Source: Aerococcus sanguinicola
GTDB taxonomy: Bacteria > Bacillota > Bacilli > Lactobacillales > Aerococcaceae
Direction of reading: 5' to 3'
NCBI RefSeq assembly: GCF_001543145.1
Contig: NZ_CP014160.1
Location: 1 to 64,000, forward strand
DNA: 64,000 bases
Shown here: positions 7,346-14,255 of the stretch, in pieces
Layout of the letters: each line of letters starts with the position of its first letter
Numbering within the stretch: position 1 is the first letter of the stretch
Made by a program: the position numbers and the translations under genes
Notes under the pieces: model-generated
Database searches by the model: none
Told to the model about the DNA's origin: nothing
Seen by the model: only the letters and a program-made list of their open reading frames with translations

Positions 7346-7529
7346 CTCCAATATTGAGAATCTTCTTGATCATTTCGACATGCTCTTGAGCTTTTGCTCC
7401 GGAACGCTTACCTCGCAAAATATCCGATAGATAAGGCGATGTAATCCCTAATTGGTCAGCCAACCACTTCTGGGTTTTTCCCACCTTTAACAAAGCAACA
7501 CGGACATCTAAAGCTAATTCTTTGCTCAT
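7338..7529 (-). CDS. Short XRE-type HTH regulator, 63 aa
   Basis: A single helix-turn-helix (KTQKWLADQLGITSPYLSDI then LRGKRSG) fills the protein, as in Cro-like phage regulators. It directly follows the 66-aa HTH gene. Its stop lies inside the ribosome binding site of the broken antirepressor. Confidence 0.75.
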   Translation of the reverse strand: MSKELALDVRVALLKVGKTQKWLADQLGITSPYLSDILRGKRSGAKAQEHVEMIKKILNIGGD

Positions 7530-7558
7530 CTCTCACCTCCTCATGAGTAAATCTTTTG

Positions 7559-7759
7559 CTACTTACTTGTAAATGCATCTCTTAATTCATTAATATCAAT
7601 CCCTAAACAATCCGCTAATTTAAAACCAGTAGCCAATGATGGGTTCGTTCGCGTCCCATTTAGATATGAATAAATATTCTGATTAGGGATACCTGTCTCT
7701 CTAGAAATCTCATAAGCATTCTTACCGCTTTGCTTTACTATTTTTTTGAATTTATTCAT
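7559..7759 (-). CDS. XRE-family Cro-like regulator, 66 aa
   Basis: The HTH (NAYEISRETGIPNQNIYSYL then NGTRTNP) covers most of the protein, with a short C-terminal tail. It is divergent from the plus-strand membrane gene at 7933, so the 170-bp gap probably holds its promoter and operator. Likely Cro-type control of the lytic early genes. A second control switch lies at 10.0-10.3 kb. Confidence 0.8.
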   Translation of the reverse strand: MNKFKKIVKQSGKNAYEISRETGIPNQNIYSYLNGTRTNPSLATGFKLADCLGIDINELRDAFTSK

Positions 7760-7932
7760 GTCTCCATCTCCTTTTACGTCCTATGCTACTTTTTAATGTT
7801 CCCACACTGTGTTGTATAAGACCGCTTAACGTGATAGAATAACTGCGACATTTTTTGAAAAAACGGCTTATGCCGAGCCTTTTTCTGCTAATACAAATCA
7901 AACCTATATATTATAAAAAAGGGGCTTAATCC

Positions 7933-8433
7933 ATGAGTAAAATTTCAAAATTTAGAAGAATTGCAAGTACATTAGTGTTTGGCGTTCTGGCCTTGTTATC
8001 ACTCGTTGTATCCCTTGACTTAATGATTAAACACGGAGAATATCTCTACAATACCAATGCTGATATCGGCTTAGTAACTTTTTTAAAAGGTTTCTCTGAT
8101 GCATCATTTAAATCACTGGTATTTTGTATTTGTGTATCAACTTTCCCATTCTTAGTTATTTATCTTTTTTTCATTGAATTAAACCGACTTTACAAAAAAG
8201 TAAATTTGGCAGTAGTGCAAAATATTTTGGTTTACATGTCATTTACACTCTTTTTCATTCTCTTCTCATTATTTGTATTAACAGAATCTCAATTTTCATT
8301 TTTCACAGCTCTCATCGGATTTTTTGCCGTGCTGCTTCCGTTTTTCCTGAAACTCTTTAAATCCGAGATAGAACGATTCGATTATAAAAAGCACAATATT
8401 GGTGATGAAACCAATCACAATAAGATTGATTAA
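7933..8433 (+). CDS. Four-helix membrane protein, 166 aa
   Basis: Hydrophobic segments lie near residues 12-30, 55-80, 95-115 and 120-140, followed by a charged tail. It starts behind AAAAGGGG and is transcribed divergently from the Cro-like gene, so it may be expressed in the lysogen. Small membrane proteins here often give superinfection exclusion; that is inference. Its 3' end overlaps a short minus-strand ORF. Confidence 0.6.
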   Translation: MSKISKFRRIASTLVFGVLALLSLVVSLDLMIKHGEYLYNTNADIGLVTFLKGFSDASFKSLVFCICVSTFPFLVIYLFFIELNRLYKKVNLAVVQNILVYMSFTLFFILFSLFVLTESQFSFFTALIGFFAVLLPFFLKLFKSEIERFDYKKHNIGDETNHNKID

Positions 8434-8493
8434 AATTCTTTCGAATGGAGAATCTAGGGTATATTGTCCAAAAAATATTTCTGCAAAGTTCAA
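8296..8493 (-). CDS. Small membrane ORF, 65 aa, antisense to the gene above
   Basis: A frame from TTG 8493 (GGAGGTGTGAAA just upstream gives the best spacing; GTG 8499 also possible) encodes a protein with one transmembrane helix (ILINLIVIGFITNIVLFIIE) and a Lys-rich tail. It immediately follows the truncated 62-aa gene copy, as a coupled gene would. Its last 138 nt overlap the plus-strand membrane gene tail to tail. Both cannot be assumed real. Confidence 0.35.
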   Translation of the reverse strand: MNFAEIFFGQYTLDSPFERILINLIVIGFITNIVLFIIESFYLGFKEFQEKRKQHGKKSDESCEK

Positions 8494-8495
8494 TT

Positions 8496-8576
8496 TCACA
8501 CCTCCAAATCATATTGCTCAATTCCTTCCAGCAGTTCTTTGTCATATCGATAAAGGGCTGCTTTTATATATAATTA
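8496..8576 (-). pseudogene. Truncated copy of the 62-aa phage gene
   Basis: The minus strand gives AALYRYDKELLEGIEQYDLEV then a stop, matching the C-terminus of the 62-aa protein at 6970-7158 (NAVLYRVDKELLEELKRVKW), and base similarity extends back to TATATAATTA. The 5' part is missing. It records a duplication in this part of the early region. Confidence 0.65.
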
Positions 8577-8609
8577 GGTCTCATAATCACGTTCGCTTCA
8601 AGTGCCTCT

Positions 8610-9152
8610 CTAATCCAAATGAAATAGTTTGTGCTGTTTTATTTTGTCTTCAAATTCCACATGGTCAATAGGGGCACCATCACGATGCGTGTACATATTA
8701 GGTGTTAAACGATAGTAAGCTTTCGGGAAACTATAGATAGTGATTTCCTCCACTTTCCTCATAGCATTTTCAAATTCAATGTGTGGAATTAATGGATACC
8801 GTCTGACACCGAAATAATTCTTAAGTAAAATCCAAATGTAACTTCTTGTATGCCCCATCTTTTGTCTAAATAATTCATCGTCCAGCCCTTGATATTTAAA
8901 GAACGCTGCTGTCAAAGAGACCGCTTTTATATTGACGGCATTCGATAACTTATAAGTCTCTCCCTCTGTTAAAGTAATGTGTCTATCCAGGTCATTTTGA
9001 CGCTCTTTGATCTCTTCTAATTGCTGACTAGTTTCTAAATGAATACGATCATACTTTTCAGCCATATTATTCATTTCTTGGTACAAATTCCCCATAGCTT
9101 CTGCGGTATCTTTTAGCTGCCTAATCTGCATAGCCATTATTTCGTTAGCCAT
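8610..9152 (-). CDS. ORF6C-domain antirepressor-like protein, 180 aa
   Basis: An N-terminal coiled coil (residues 10-60, EEIKERQNDLDRHITLTEGE) is followed by an ORF6C-like half (KLSNAVNIKAVSLTAAFFKY, later FGVRRYPLIPHIEFENAMRK). This pattern is typical of phage antirepressor C-terminal domains. It overlaps the DUF3102 gene and sits in the first early operon, so it may relieve repression on induction. The Bro-N half usually found with it is missing here. Confidence 0.65.
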   Translation of the reverse strand: MANEIMAMQIRQLKDTAEAMGNLYQEMNNMAEKYDRIHLETSQQLEEIKERQNDLDRHITLTEGETYKLSNAVNIKAVSLTAAFFKYQGLDDELFRQKMGHTRSYIWILLKNYFGVRRYPLIPHIEFENAMRKVEEITIYSFPKAYYRLTPNMYTHRDGAPIDHVEFEDKIKQHKLFHLD

Positions 9153-10020
9153 CTATAATCTCTCCTTCCAATGTGACGTTTGTGATATGGTCTTCTAAGC
9201 GATCAGAAATTTTCCGTAAATTATCAATTATCTTTTTGATTGGTTTTTGGGCATAGTCATTAGCCAACACATTCTCGGTATCAATGAGATAACTTAACGG
9301 GGCCAATTCTTCGATTAGTTCATTCCCTTTTCTAACCAGGTCATAAACTTCCTTTTGGGCAGCAATTTGTTTTTGGCCTTTTGTCATCTGCCCTTGCATT
9401 TCTTGAATGGCTTGATTGAGTTTGTCGTACTCATCAGACTTTCGGTCAACCTCTTGACGTTTGGCCATCATCTCTTTAAGTTGCTGCTCCAACTGTCGAT
9501 TGCGTTCTGACAATTGCTTAACATCTGATTTCAATCCATCATAGTCATCGGGTGTGACTTCCTTAGTTACTGTTTTTGTAATGACTGTAGGTGGTCTATC
9601 ATTCAACTCATAGATTGTTTCAGATAAGGATTCAATTTCATTATCTTTTTCTTTGAGTGATTTCTTCAGCTCTCTAAGTTCTTTGACTGTCGAGGGGTTG
9701 CCCTCTTCTGCTAGGTCTAATTGAATTTGTTTTTCTTCTTCAGGTAACGTAGCAATCAAGTAGAGGGCCGTTGAACCTAAATTGGAGTACGTACTCGAAT
9801 TTGGAATTTCATTAGCTACTTTCATGAATTGATTAGCGATTCTTTGGTTGATTCCGATTTTTCTAAGCCATTCCCCAAATTCCCCGTGGACCAGGTCATA
9901 TTCCTTAACGTGATTCAATCGTCTCCCGATTTCCCAAATTGATTGACCTGCCTGCTCTTTATAGAACTGTATTTCTGTTTCTATTCGATTAATATCATCC
10001 GATAAAGTTAGTTTATTCAT
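9145..10020 (-). CDS. DUF3102 family early protein, 291 aa
   Basis: The N-terminal region (QAGQSIWEIGRRLNHVKEYD, then HGEFGEWLRKIGINQRIANQ) matches DUF3102, found in phage and ICE proteins and related to ParB-like DNA-binding modules. The rest is a long coiled coil (residues about 120-230). It is the first gene of the leftward operon, behind AAAGGAGGTG, and is probably controlled by the AGCTAATTAATTAGCT operators upstream. Confidence 0.75.
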   Translation of the reverse strand: MNKLTLSDDINRIETEIQFYKEQAGQSIWEIGRRLNHVKEYDLVHGEFGEWLRKIGINQRIANQFMKVANEIPNSSTYSNLGSTALYLIATLPEEEKQIQLDLAEEGNPSTVKELRELKKSLKEKDNEIESLSETIYELNDRPPTVITKTVTKEVTPDDYDGLKSDVKQLSERNRQLEQQLKEMMAKRQEVDRKSDEYDKLNQAIQEMQGQMTKGQKQIAAQKEVYDLVRKGNELIEELAPLSYLIDTENVLANDYAQKPIKKIIDNLRKISDRLEDHITNVTLEGEIIDG

Positions 10021-10044
10021 TTATTCACCTCCTTTTATTAAATA

Positions 10045-10060
10045 AGCTAATTAATTAGCT
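10045..10060. promoter_or_regulatory. Repressor operator O1 (perfect palindrome)
   Basis: AGCTAATTAATTAGCT is a perfect 16-bp palindrome just downstream of a likely leftward promoter (TTGTTT, 16 nt, TACAAT on the minus strand, about 10092-10119) and 25 nt before the DUF3102 start. It is probably bound by the HTH repressor encoded at 10311. Confidence 0.7.
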
Positions 10061-10201
10061 AATTACGTTGACTTAATCTATAAAATATTGTAGACTAAGG
10101 GCATAGTTAAACAAGCGTTATAAATCCTACTGTATCAACTAATTAGAGTTTGCTCCCCAGCTTTTCTAAATGCTTGATAGAGGTATTTTAATAATCGCTT
10201 T

Positions 10202-10217
10202 AGCTAAATAATTAGCT
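10202..10217. promoter_or_regulatory. Repressor operator O2 (near palindrome)
   Basis: AGCTAAATAATTAGCT differs from O1 by one base. A weaker half match (ACTAATTAG) lies at about 10139-10147. The rightward repressor promoter (TTGTAG, 16 nt, TATTAT) lies just beyond O2, so a repressor at O2 could control itself. Confidence 0.65.
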
Positions 10218-10310
10218 TATGCATATACTATATTAGTTTTTATTGTAGATGTCAACCTATTTTCTATTATTTTTTATAGATTATGTGCTTGAGCTGCAAG
10301 GATGATTGAT

Positions 10311-10625
10311 ATGACGGTATTTGACCGCATAAAAGAATTAGCGAATAAACAAGGAATACCAATAACCCTATTGGAAGAACAACTGAATTTAGGTAAAAAC
10401 TCTTTATATGGATGGAAGAAAAGAAAACCATCATCTGAGAATTTAGAAAAAGTAGCAGATTATTTTAATGTATCGACTGACTACTTATTAAGTCGAACAG
10501 ACAATCCAAAAGTCAATCATAATGACAATACAAAAATAGCCGCCCACATTGAGGACGACTTAACAGAAGATGAATTAGAGGAGGTTAAACAATTTATCGA
10601 ATATATAAAATTTAAAAGTAAGTAG
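10311..10625 (+). CDS. CI/ImmR-type prophage repressor
   Basis: An N-terminal XRE helix-turn-helix (ITLLEEQLNLGKNSLYGWKK) is followed by a short acidic C-terminus (EDDLTEDELEEVKQFIEYIK) typical of repressors that are cut by a partner metalloprotease. I prefer ATG 10311 because AAGGA is too close to ATG 10302. The next gene, 9 nt downstream, is the ImmA-like protease, so induction probably works by proteolysis of this repressor as in ICEBs1 and phi105. Confidence 0.85.
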   Translation: MTVFDRIKELANKQGIPITLLEEQLNLGKNSLYGWKKRKPSSENLEKVADYFNVSTDYLLSRTDNPKVNHNDNTKIAAHIEDDLTEDELEEVKQFIEYIKFKSK

Positions 10626-10634
10626 GTACTTGAT

Positions 10635-11039
10635 ATGGATAAGATGGAAAAATTAATGGCTGAATATGATGGTGAATTAGATTTTGTGTTTACAAAGCAA
10701 ATGCCTGACAAATTGAGTGGCTTGCTGCATGACCATACAGTCTACATCAATTCCAACCAAACGAAAGAAAAAATGATTGCCACCATTGCTGAAGAAATTG
10801 GTCACTATGAAACAATGATTGACCACGATATCACTGATTACTCTAACCTTAATAACTGGAAGGAAGAACGTAAAGGCCGCATCTGGTCGTATCATAAAAT
10901 CATCCCTAGTGATGAGCTTGAAGAATTTGTAAGTGATAAAGAACAAGTTTATAACTATGAGATAGCTGAGCAGTTCGAAGTCCCTGCTGATATAGTGGAG
11001 GAAGCTGTTTTAGTTTATCGGGTAAAAGGTATGTTATAA
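10635..11039 (+). CDS. ImmA/IrrE-type metallopeptidase
   Basis: 134 aa. Contains EEIGHYETM, the zinc site of ImmA-like proteins (a variant of HExxH). Such proteins cleave the adjacent ImmR-type repressor when DNA damage or other cues activate them. It probably forms an operon with the repressor gene. The last 15 bases of the gene recur exactly at 13636-13650, marking an insertion boundary. Confidence 0.85.
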   Translation: MDKMEKLMAEYDGELDFVFTKQMPDKLSGLLHDHTVYINSNQTKEKMIATIAEEIGHYETMIDHDITDYSNLNNWKEERKGRIWSYHKIIPSDELEEFVSDKEQVYNYEIAEQFEVPADIVEEAVLVYRVKGML

Positions 11040-11092
11040 GCCAATAATTTTATTTAAATCAAGAAAATATCAGATAATAGATAGGAGCATTC

Positions 11093-12274
11093 ATGAAAGA
11101 AATACTAGTAATAATAAAAACTTTGATAACTATTGTCATCTTATTTTTTACTGCAATTGGAACCTCTATTTTCTTTGATTATATGCGCGCTGGAGATTTT
11201 TTGGGTATTGTTTTCTCTTTAATATTTACATCTTTAACGATTGCAATCATTTATTTTGTGTGGAAATTTAATCCTTTTAATCAAAAGAAAACTGAAATTG
11301 TTGCAAAAGACAAAGATATCTCTACCGAATCCGAAAAAGATGATGTTATTAAACAAATAGACTCAGAAGATAAGATTCATACTGAAGAGCAGCATCACGA
11401 AATCAATTTTCCTACTGTCAGAAAAAACGAAACATTTAATTCTCCTTCTAAACCAGTCATCCAGTACACCATTGAAAATATTCCGAACGAATATATTAGC
11501 TTCGATATTGAAACTACAGGACTACGAACGACTGATGAAATTATTCAAATAGGAGCTGTTCACTTTCTTAACGGGAAAGAAATAAGTAGTTTTACAACAT
11601 ACGTTAACCCGTCTATTCCTATTTCAGATAAAATCACTAATCTTACTGGGATTACCAATCAGGATGTAGAAGATGCTCCTGATATCGATATGGCAGCTTC
11701 TCTTTTTATGAACTTTATAGGTGATCTACCTGTTGCAGGATATAACAGTAATACATTTGATATTCCTTTTTTAAGAAGAACCTCTGGTATTGATCTTAGC
11801 AAACGAAATCACTTCGATGTTTTTAAGTTTGTAACTAATTCTCCTCTAGAATTATCCGATAATAAATTGACAACCGTAAAATATTTTTATGGTATTGAAA
11901 ATCAGGCTCACGATGCTCTAAATGATGCGAGAGCAACTGCTTTAATCGTTGAAAAGTTCAGAAAAAAGGACTTCACTGCTAATAAAAAATTATATGACAA
12001 AAATATTGATTTTGATGGTGCCGGATTCTGTATTACAGGAAAGATGAATTCAGGAAAAAAAGTTATAGAACAGCTAATTGAGGAACGTAACGGAATTGTT
12101 AAGAGCGGAATGTCTAAAAAAGTGAAATTCTTAATTGCTGGGCCACAAGTATCTGACCGAATCAAAGAAGATGGATTAAGTGGCAAAGAAAGAAAATTTA
12201 ATGAGCTAATTGAAAAGGGTCACGATGCTCAAAAATTAACCGAAGAAGAATTCCTTGATAGTTTAAGCAATTGA
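11093..12274 (+). CDS. Membrane-anchored DEDDh exonuclease with BRCT domain
   Basis: 393 aa. Two hydrophobic helices (about 7-27 and 36-57) are followed by a charged linker. A DnaQ/epsilon-like 3'-5' exonuclease follows, with ExoI FDIETTG (D138, E140), ExoII around NSNTFDIPF and ExoIII HDALNDARAT. A C-terminal BRCT-like domain (about 308-393, GAGFCITGKMNSGKK) completes it. Soluble exonuclease-BRCT proteins are known in Firmicutes; the membrane anchor and the place in prophage cargo are unusual. Likely role: nucleic acid degradation at the membrane, perhaps against incoming DNA, which is inference. Confidence 0.8.
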   Translation: MKEILVIIKTLITIVILFFTAIGTSIFFDYMRAGDFLGIVFSLIFTSLTIAIIYFVWKFNPFNQKKTEIVAKDKDISTESEKDDVIKQIDSEDKIHTEEQHHEINFPTVRKNETFNSPSKPVIQYTIENIPNEYISFDIETTGLRTTDEIIQIGAVHFLNGKEISSFTTYVNPSIPISDKITNLTGITNQDVEDAPDIDMAASLFMNFIGDLPVAGYNSNTFDIPFLRRTSGIDLSKRNHFDVFKFVTNSPLELSDNKLTTVKYFYGIENQAHDALNDARATALIVEKFRKKDFTANKKLYDKNIDFDGAGFCITGKMNSGKKVIEQLIEERNGIVKSGMSKKVKFLIAGPQVSDRIKEDGLSGKERKFNELIEKGHDAQKLTEEEFLDSLSN

Positions 12275-12337
12275 TGAATCATCAGATTCTGATTAATTGA
12301 TATACGCTTAACAAATAATAAAAAAGGGGATATTGTT

Positions 12338-12808
12338 TTGAAACAATTACAAATTAATGATCAAGATGCGCAAAGACTTATAAAAATGCTAAAAAATATT
12401 TTTGATGATCATAATATAGATTTAAGTGTGCAGCCTGAGGGCGTTATTAAAATTGAAGGAAGCGGAGATATTAGCTTTATTTTAGATTATAAGTACGCAG
12501 CCTCAAAAACTTCATTTAATTTCAGAGAAACAAAATATAACTATACCTTATTAAGGATTAATTTGAATGATAACTTCCATAAAAATGCTGATGGGACAAG
12601 AGTTTCTGGTCCTCGAATTAATGTTTTTTCTGAAAAAGAATTCGAAGATAAAGGAGATAATCATACTCATTATAAAGCTTATCCTCTTCCTTATGATACT
12701 ATTCCTAAAAGTAATGACTTCTATGAAGTGTTAATAGAGCTATTAAAATATACTAATACTAATAATAGTGATAAAATAAGCTTCCAACAAAGTATAATAT
12801 CAATATAA
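12338..12808 (+). CDS. DUF6978-like protein, 156 aa
   Basis: Starts at TTG behind AAAAAGGGG. The middle (ISFILDYKYA, YTLLRINLNDNFHKNADG, HTHYKAYPL) resembles, from memory, DUF6978 proteins, with a conserved His-x-His near the end. Members of that family often lie next to DUF1828 proteins, exactly as here (17-nt gap). The pair looks like a two-gene unit, possibly toxin-antitoxin or defence; no activity is shown by the sequence. Confidence 0.6.
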   Translation: MKQLQINDQDAQRLIKMLKNIFDDHNIDLSVQPEGVIKIEGSGDISFILDYKYAASKTSFNFRETKYNYTLLRINLNDNFHKNADGTRVSGPRINVFSEKEFEDKGDNHTHYKAYPLPYDTIPKSNDFYEVLIELLKYTNTNNSDKISFQQSIISI

Positions 12809-12825
12809 CGAAAGAGGTGTTAAAT

Positions 12826-13593
12826 ATGAATGTTGAGGACATAAAGAAAGATTATCTTAATTATATAAAAGAAAACACAAATGTTAATCTTCATAAAGAT
12901 GAAGTTTATTCAGTTGATACACCTTTTATAGATAGCTTTGGTGATGGTATAAGTTTTTCTATTAAATTTGATGGAAAGCTATATAAAATTACCGATGATG
13001 GTTTTGCTTCCTGGGAACTTGATCTTGCTGGAATTAATTTAAACAAAAAAAGTAAAAGGAAAGAACTATTCACTAATTCAATTGATTTCCATGGATTCAA
13101 TTTAAGTGATAATAAAGAAATTTATCGAAAAGTATCTCAAAAAGAAATTGGACAAGCAATACATGATATGACTCAATTACTAATAAACATATATGATTTA
13201 ACTTATTTAAGTAGAAATAATGTCGCTTCACAGTTCTATCAAGATGTTGATGCATACTTCTCGCATAATGATTCTTATGCTGTTTTCCCCGATTTTAACA
13301 TTACTGGCAAATCACAATTAAATCACCGCTTTAACTATGTATTCCTTCAAAAAGGAATTAATAAATTAGCTAAAGTTCATACTCGAGTCGACAAGCAACA
13401 AGTAAACAGTATACTAACCAGTTGGCTTGATACCACAGCTGTAAGAAAAAATAATGAAAAACTTTACGTTATCCTTAGTAACGAAGGCTATCATGATATC
13501 ACTGATGAAAATTTAATTGCTCTAGAATCTTACGAAATAAGTATCTTAAATTTTGATAATAAAGATTCTCTAATAAACAATTTAGGTGCTTAG
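12826..13593 (+). CDS. DUF1828/DUF1829 protein, 255 aa
   Basis: The N-terminal half (SVDTPFIDSFGDGISFSIKF then KITDDGFASWEL) matches DUF1828 and the C-terminal half (NHRFNYVFLQKGINKLAKVH) DUF1829. I chose ATG 12826, with AAAGAGGTG upstream; an in-frame GTG at 12817 lies in that site. The two-domain architecture is common in Lactobacillales prophages and islands but has no established function that I know of. It is coupled with the DUF6978-like gene upstream. Confidence 0.75.
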   Translation: MNVEDIKKDYLNYIKENTNVNLHKDEVYSVDTPFIDSFGDGISFSIKFDGKLYKITDDGFASWELDLAGINLNKKSKRKELFTNSIDFHGFNLSDNKEIYRKVSQKEIGQAIHDMTQLLINIYDLTYLSRNNVASQFYQDVDAYFSHNDSYAVFPDFNITGKSQLNHRFNYVFLQKGINKLAKVHTRVDKQQVNSILTSWLDTTAVRKNNEKLYVILSNEGYHDITDENLIALESYEISILNFDNKDSLINNLGA

Positions 13594-13599
13594 CAACAA

Positions 13600-13624
13600 A
13601 AAAAGCCCCCTCTCCTCACTAGGA
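13600..13624 (-). repeat. Half of a minus-strand terminator, truncated
   Basis: AAAAAAAGCCCC followed by TCTCCTCACT repeats the first half of the terminator at 15284-15333, but the matching second arm is missing. It sits directly before the copy of the immA 3' end, so it looks like a recombination scar. Confidence 0.5.
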
Positions 13625-13635
13625 AGCATCGAGCG

Positions 13636-13650
13636 AAAGGTATGTTATAA
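13636..13650 (+). repeat. Second copy of the immA 3' end
   Basis: AAAGGTATGTTATAA is identical to 11025-11039, the end of the ImmA-type gene, and the next bases stay similar (ATAATTTTTA). This suggests the cassette 11040-13635 was inserted behind immA, leaving the old junction on its far side. Confidence 0.65.
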
Positions 13651-13748
13651 ACGATAATTTTTACTAATAGGTAGCACCCAATTAAATAATTTGAAGGGAA
13701 CAATAATATTTGAATTATTGGATGAGTCGTTCTATAGGAGGGAACATA

Positions 13749-14144
13749 ATGGATATTAAAGTTGCTGCGTTTCCAGATGAGACTAAAGTTATATCTAATG
13801 TCGGAAAAAGAAAAATACCAGACTTAAAAGTTGGAGATAAAGTAGAAGTCTATGAACCTCAAATAAAAATTAAAGATCCAGATACTGATGAAACCATTGA
13901 TTGCTATGGCTCTACTAAAGAAAAATTGGTCATTACTAACTTATACGATAATTATTTCGTCGCAAGAAAGAAGAAAGTAACCACCGATTCCCCTTTTAAT
14001 TTCAATGCTATTACACCTCTGCTAGGAACGGTAACAACGTCGTATGAGCCTATTAAAATCGATCAAACAGATACTCTAGTCCCTTCACCAGAATCGGAAT
14101 ATATTAAAATTGGTGATCATATGCGAATATATTATGATGACTAA
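13749..14144 (+). CDS. Hypothetical prophage cargo protein, 131 aa
   Basis: ATG 13749 has a strong site (ATAGGAGGGAAC); the longer frame from 13710 lacks one. The protein (MDIKVAAFPDETKVISNVGK...) is rich in beta-type residues, with LKVGDKVEVYEP and a C-terminal YIKIGDHMRIYYDD, suggesting a small barrel. I recognise no family. It lies between the DUF1828 unit and the Abi gene, which has its own promoter. Confidence 0.55.
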   Translation: MDIKVAAFPDETKVISNVGKRKIPDLKVGDKVEVYEPQIKIKDPDTDETIDCYGSTKEKLVITNLYDNYFVARKKKVTTDSPFNFNAITPLLGTVTTSYEPIKIDQTDTLVPSPESEYIKIGDHMRIYYDD

Positions 14145-14152
14145 CAAATTTA

Positions 14153-14181
14153 TTGACAATCAACTTAATCAACAGTATGAT
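14153..14181 (+). promoter_or_regulatory. Near-consensus sigma-A promoter for the Abi gene
   Basis: TTGACA (14153-14158), a 17-nt spacer and TATGAT (14176-14181) give an almost perfect housekeeping promoter. Transcription would start near 14188, giving a leader of about 68 nt before the Abi start codon. Confidence 0.85.
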
Positions 14182-14221
14182 AAGAGTAACTTAAATAGCT
14201 GCGGATGCGGCCAGGAAATTT

Positions 14222-14247
14222 CCCTCTTATCTTACGCGATAGGAGGG
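14222..14247 (+). ncRNA. RBS-sequestering leader hairpin upstream of the Abi gene
   Basis: CCCTCTTATC (14222-14231) pairs with GATAGGAGGG (14238-14247) around the loop TTACGC, with one G-U pair. The right arm contains the GGAGGG ribosome binding site of the Abi gene at 14256, so the fold would hide it. Partly paired A/T-rich flanks extend the stem. It may be a translational switch or part of a small antitoxin RNA. Confidence 0.65.
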
Positions 14248-14255
14248 ATTTTCTT

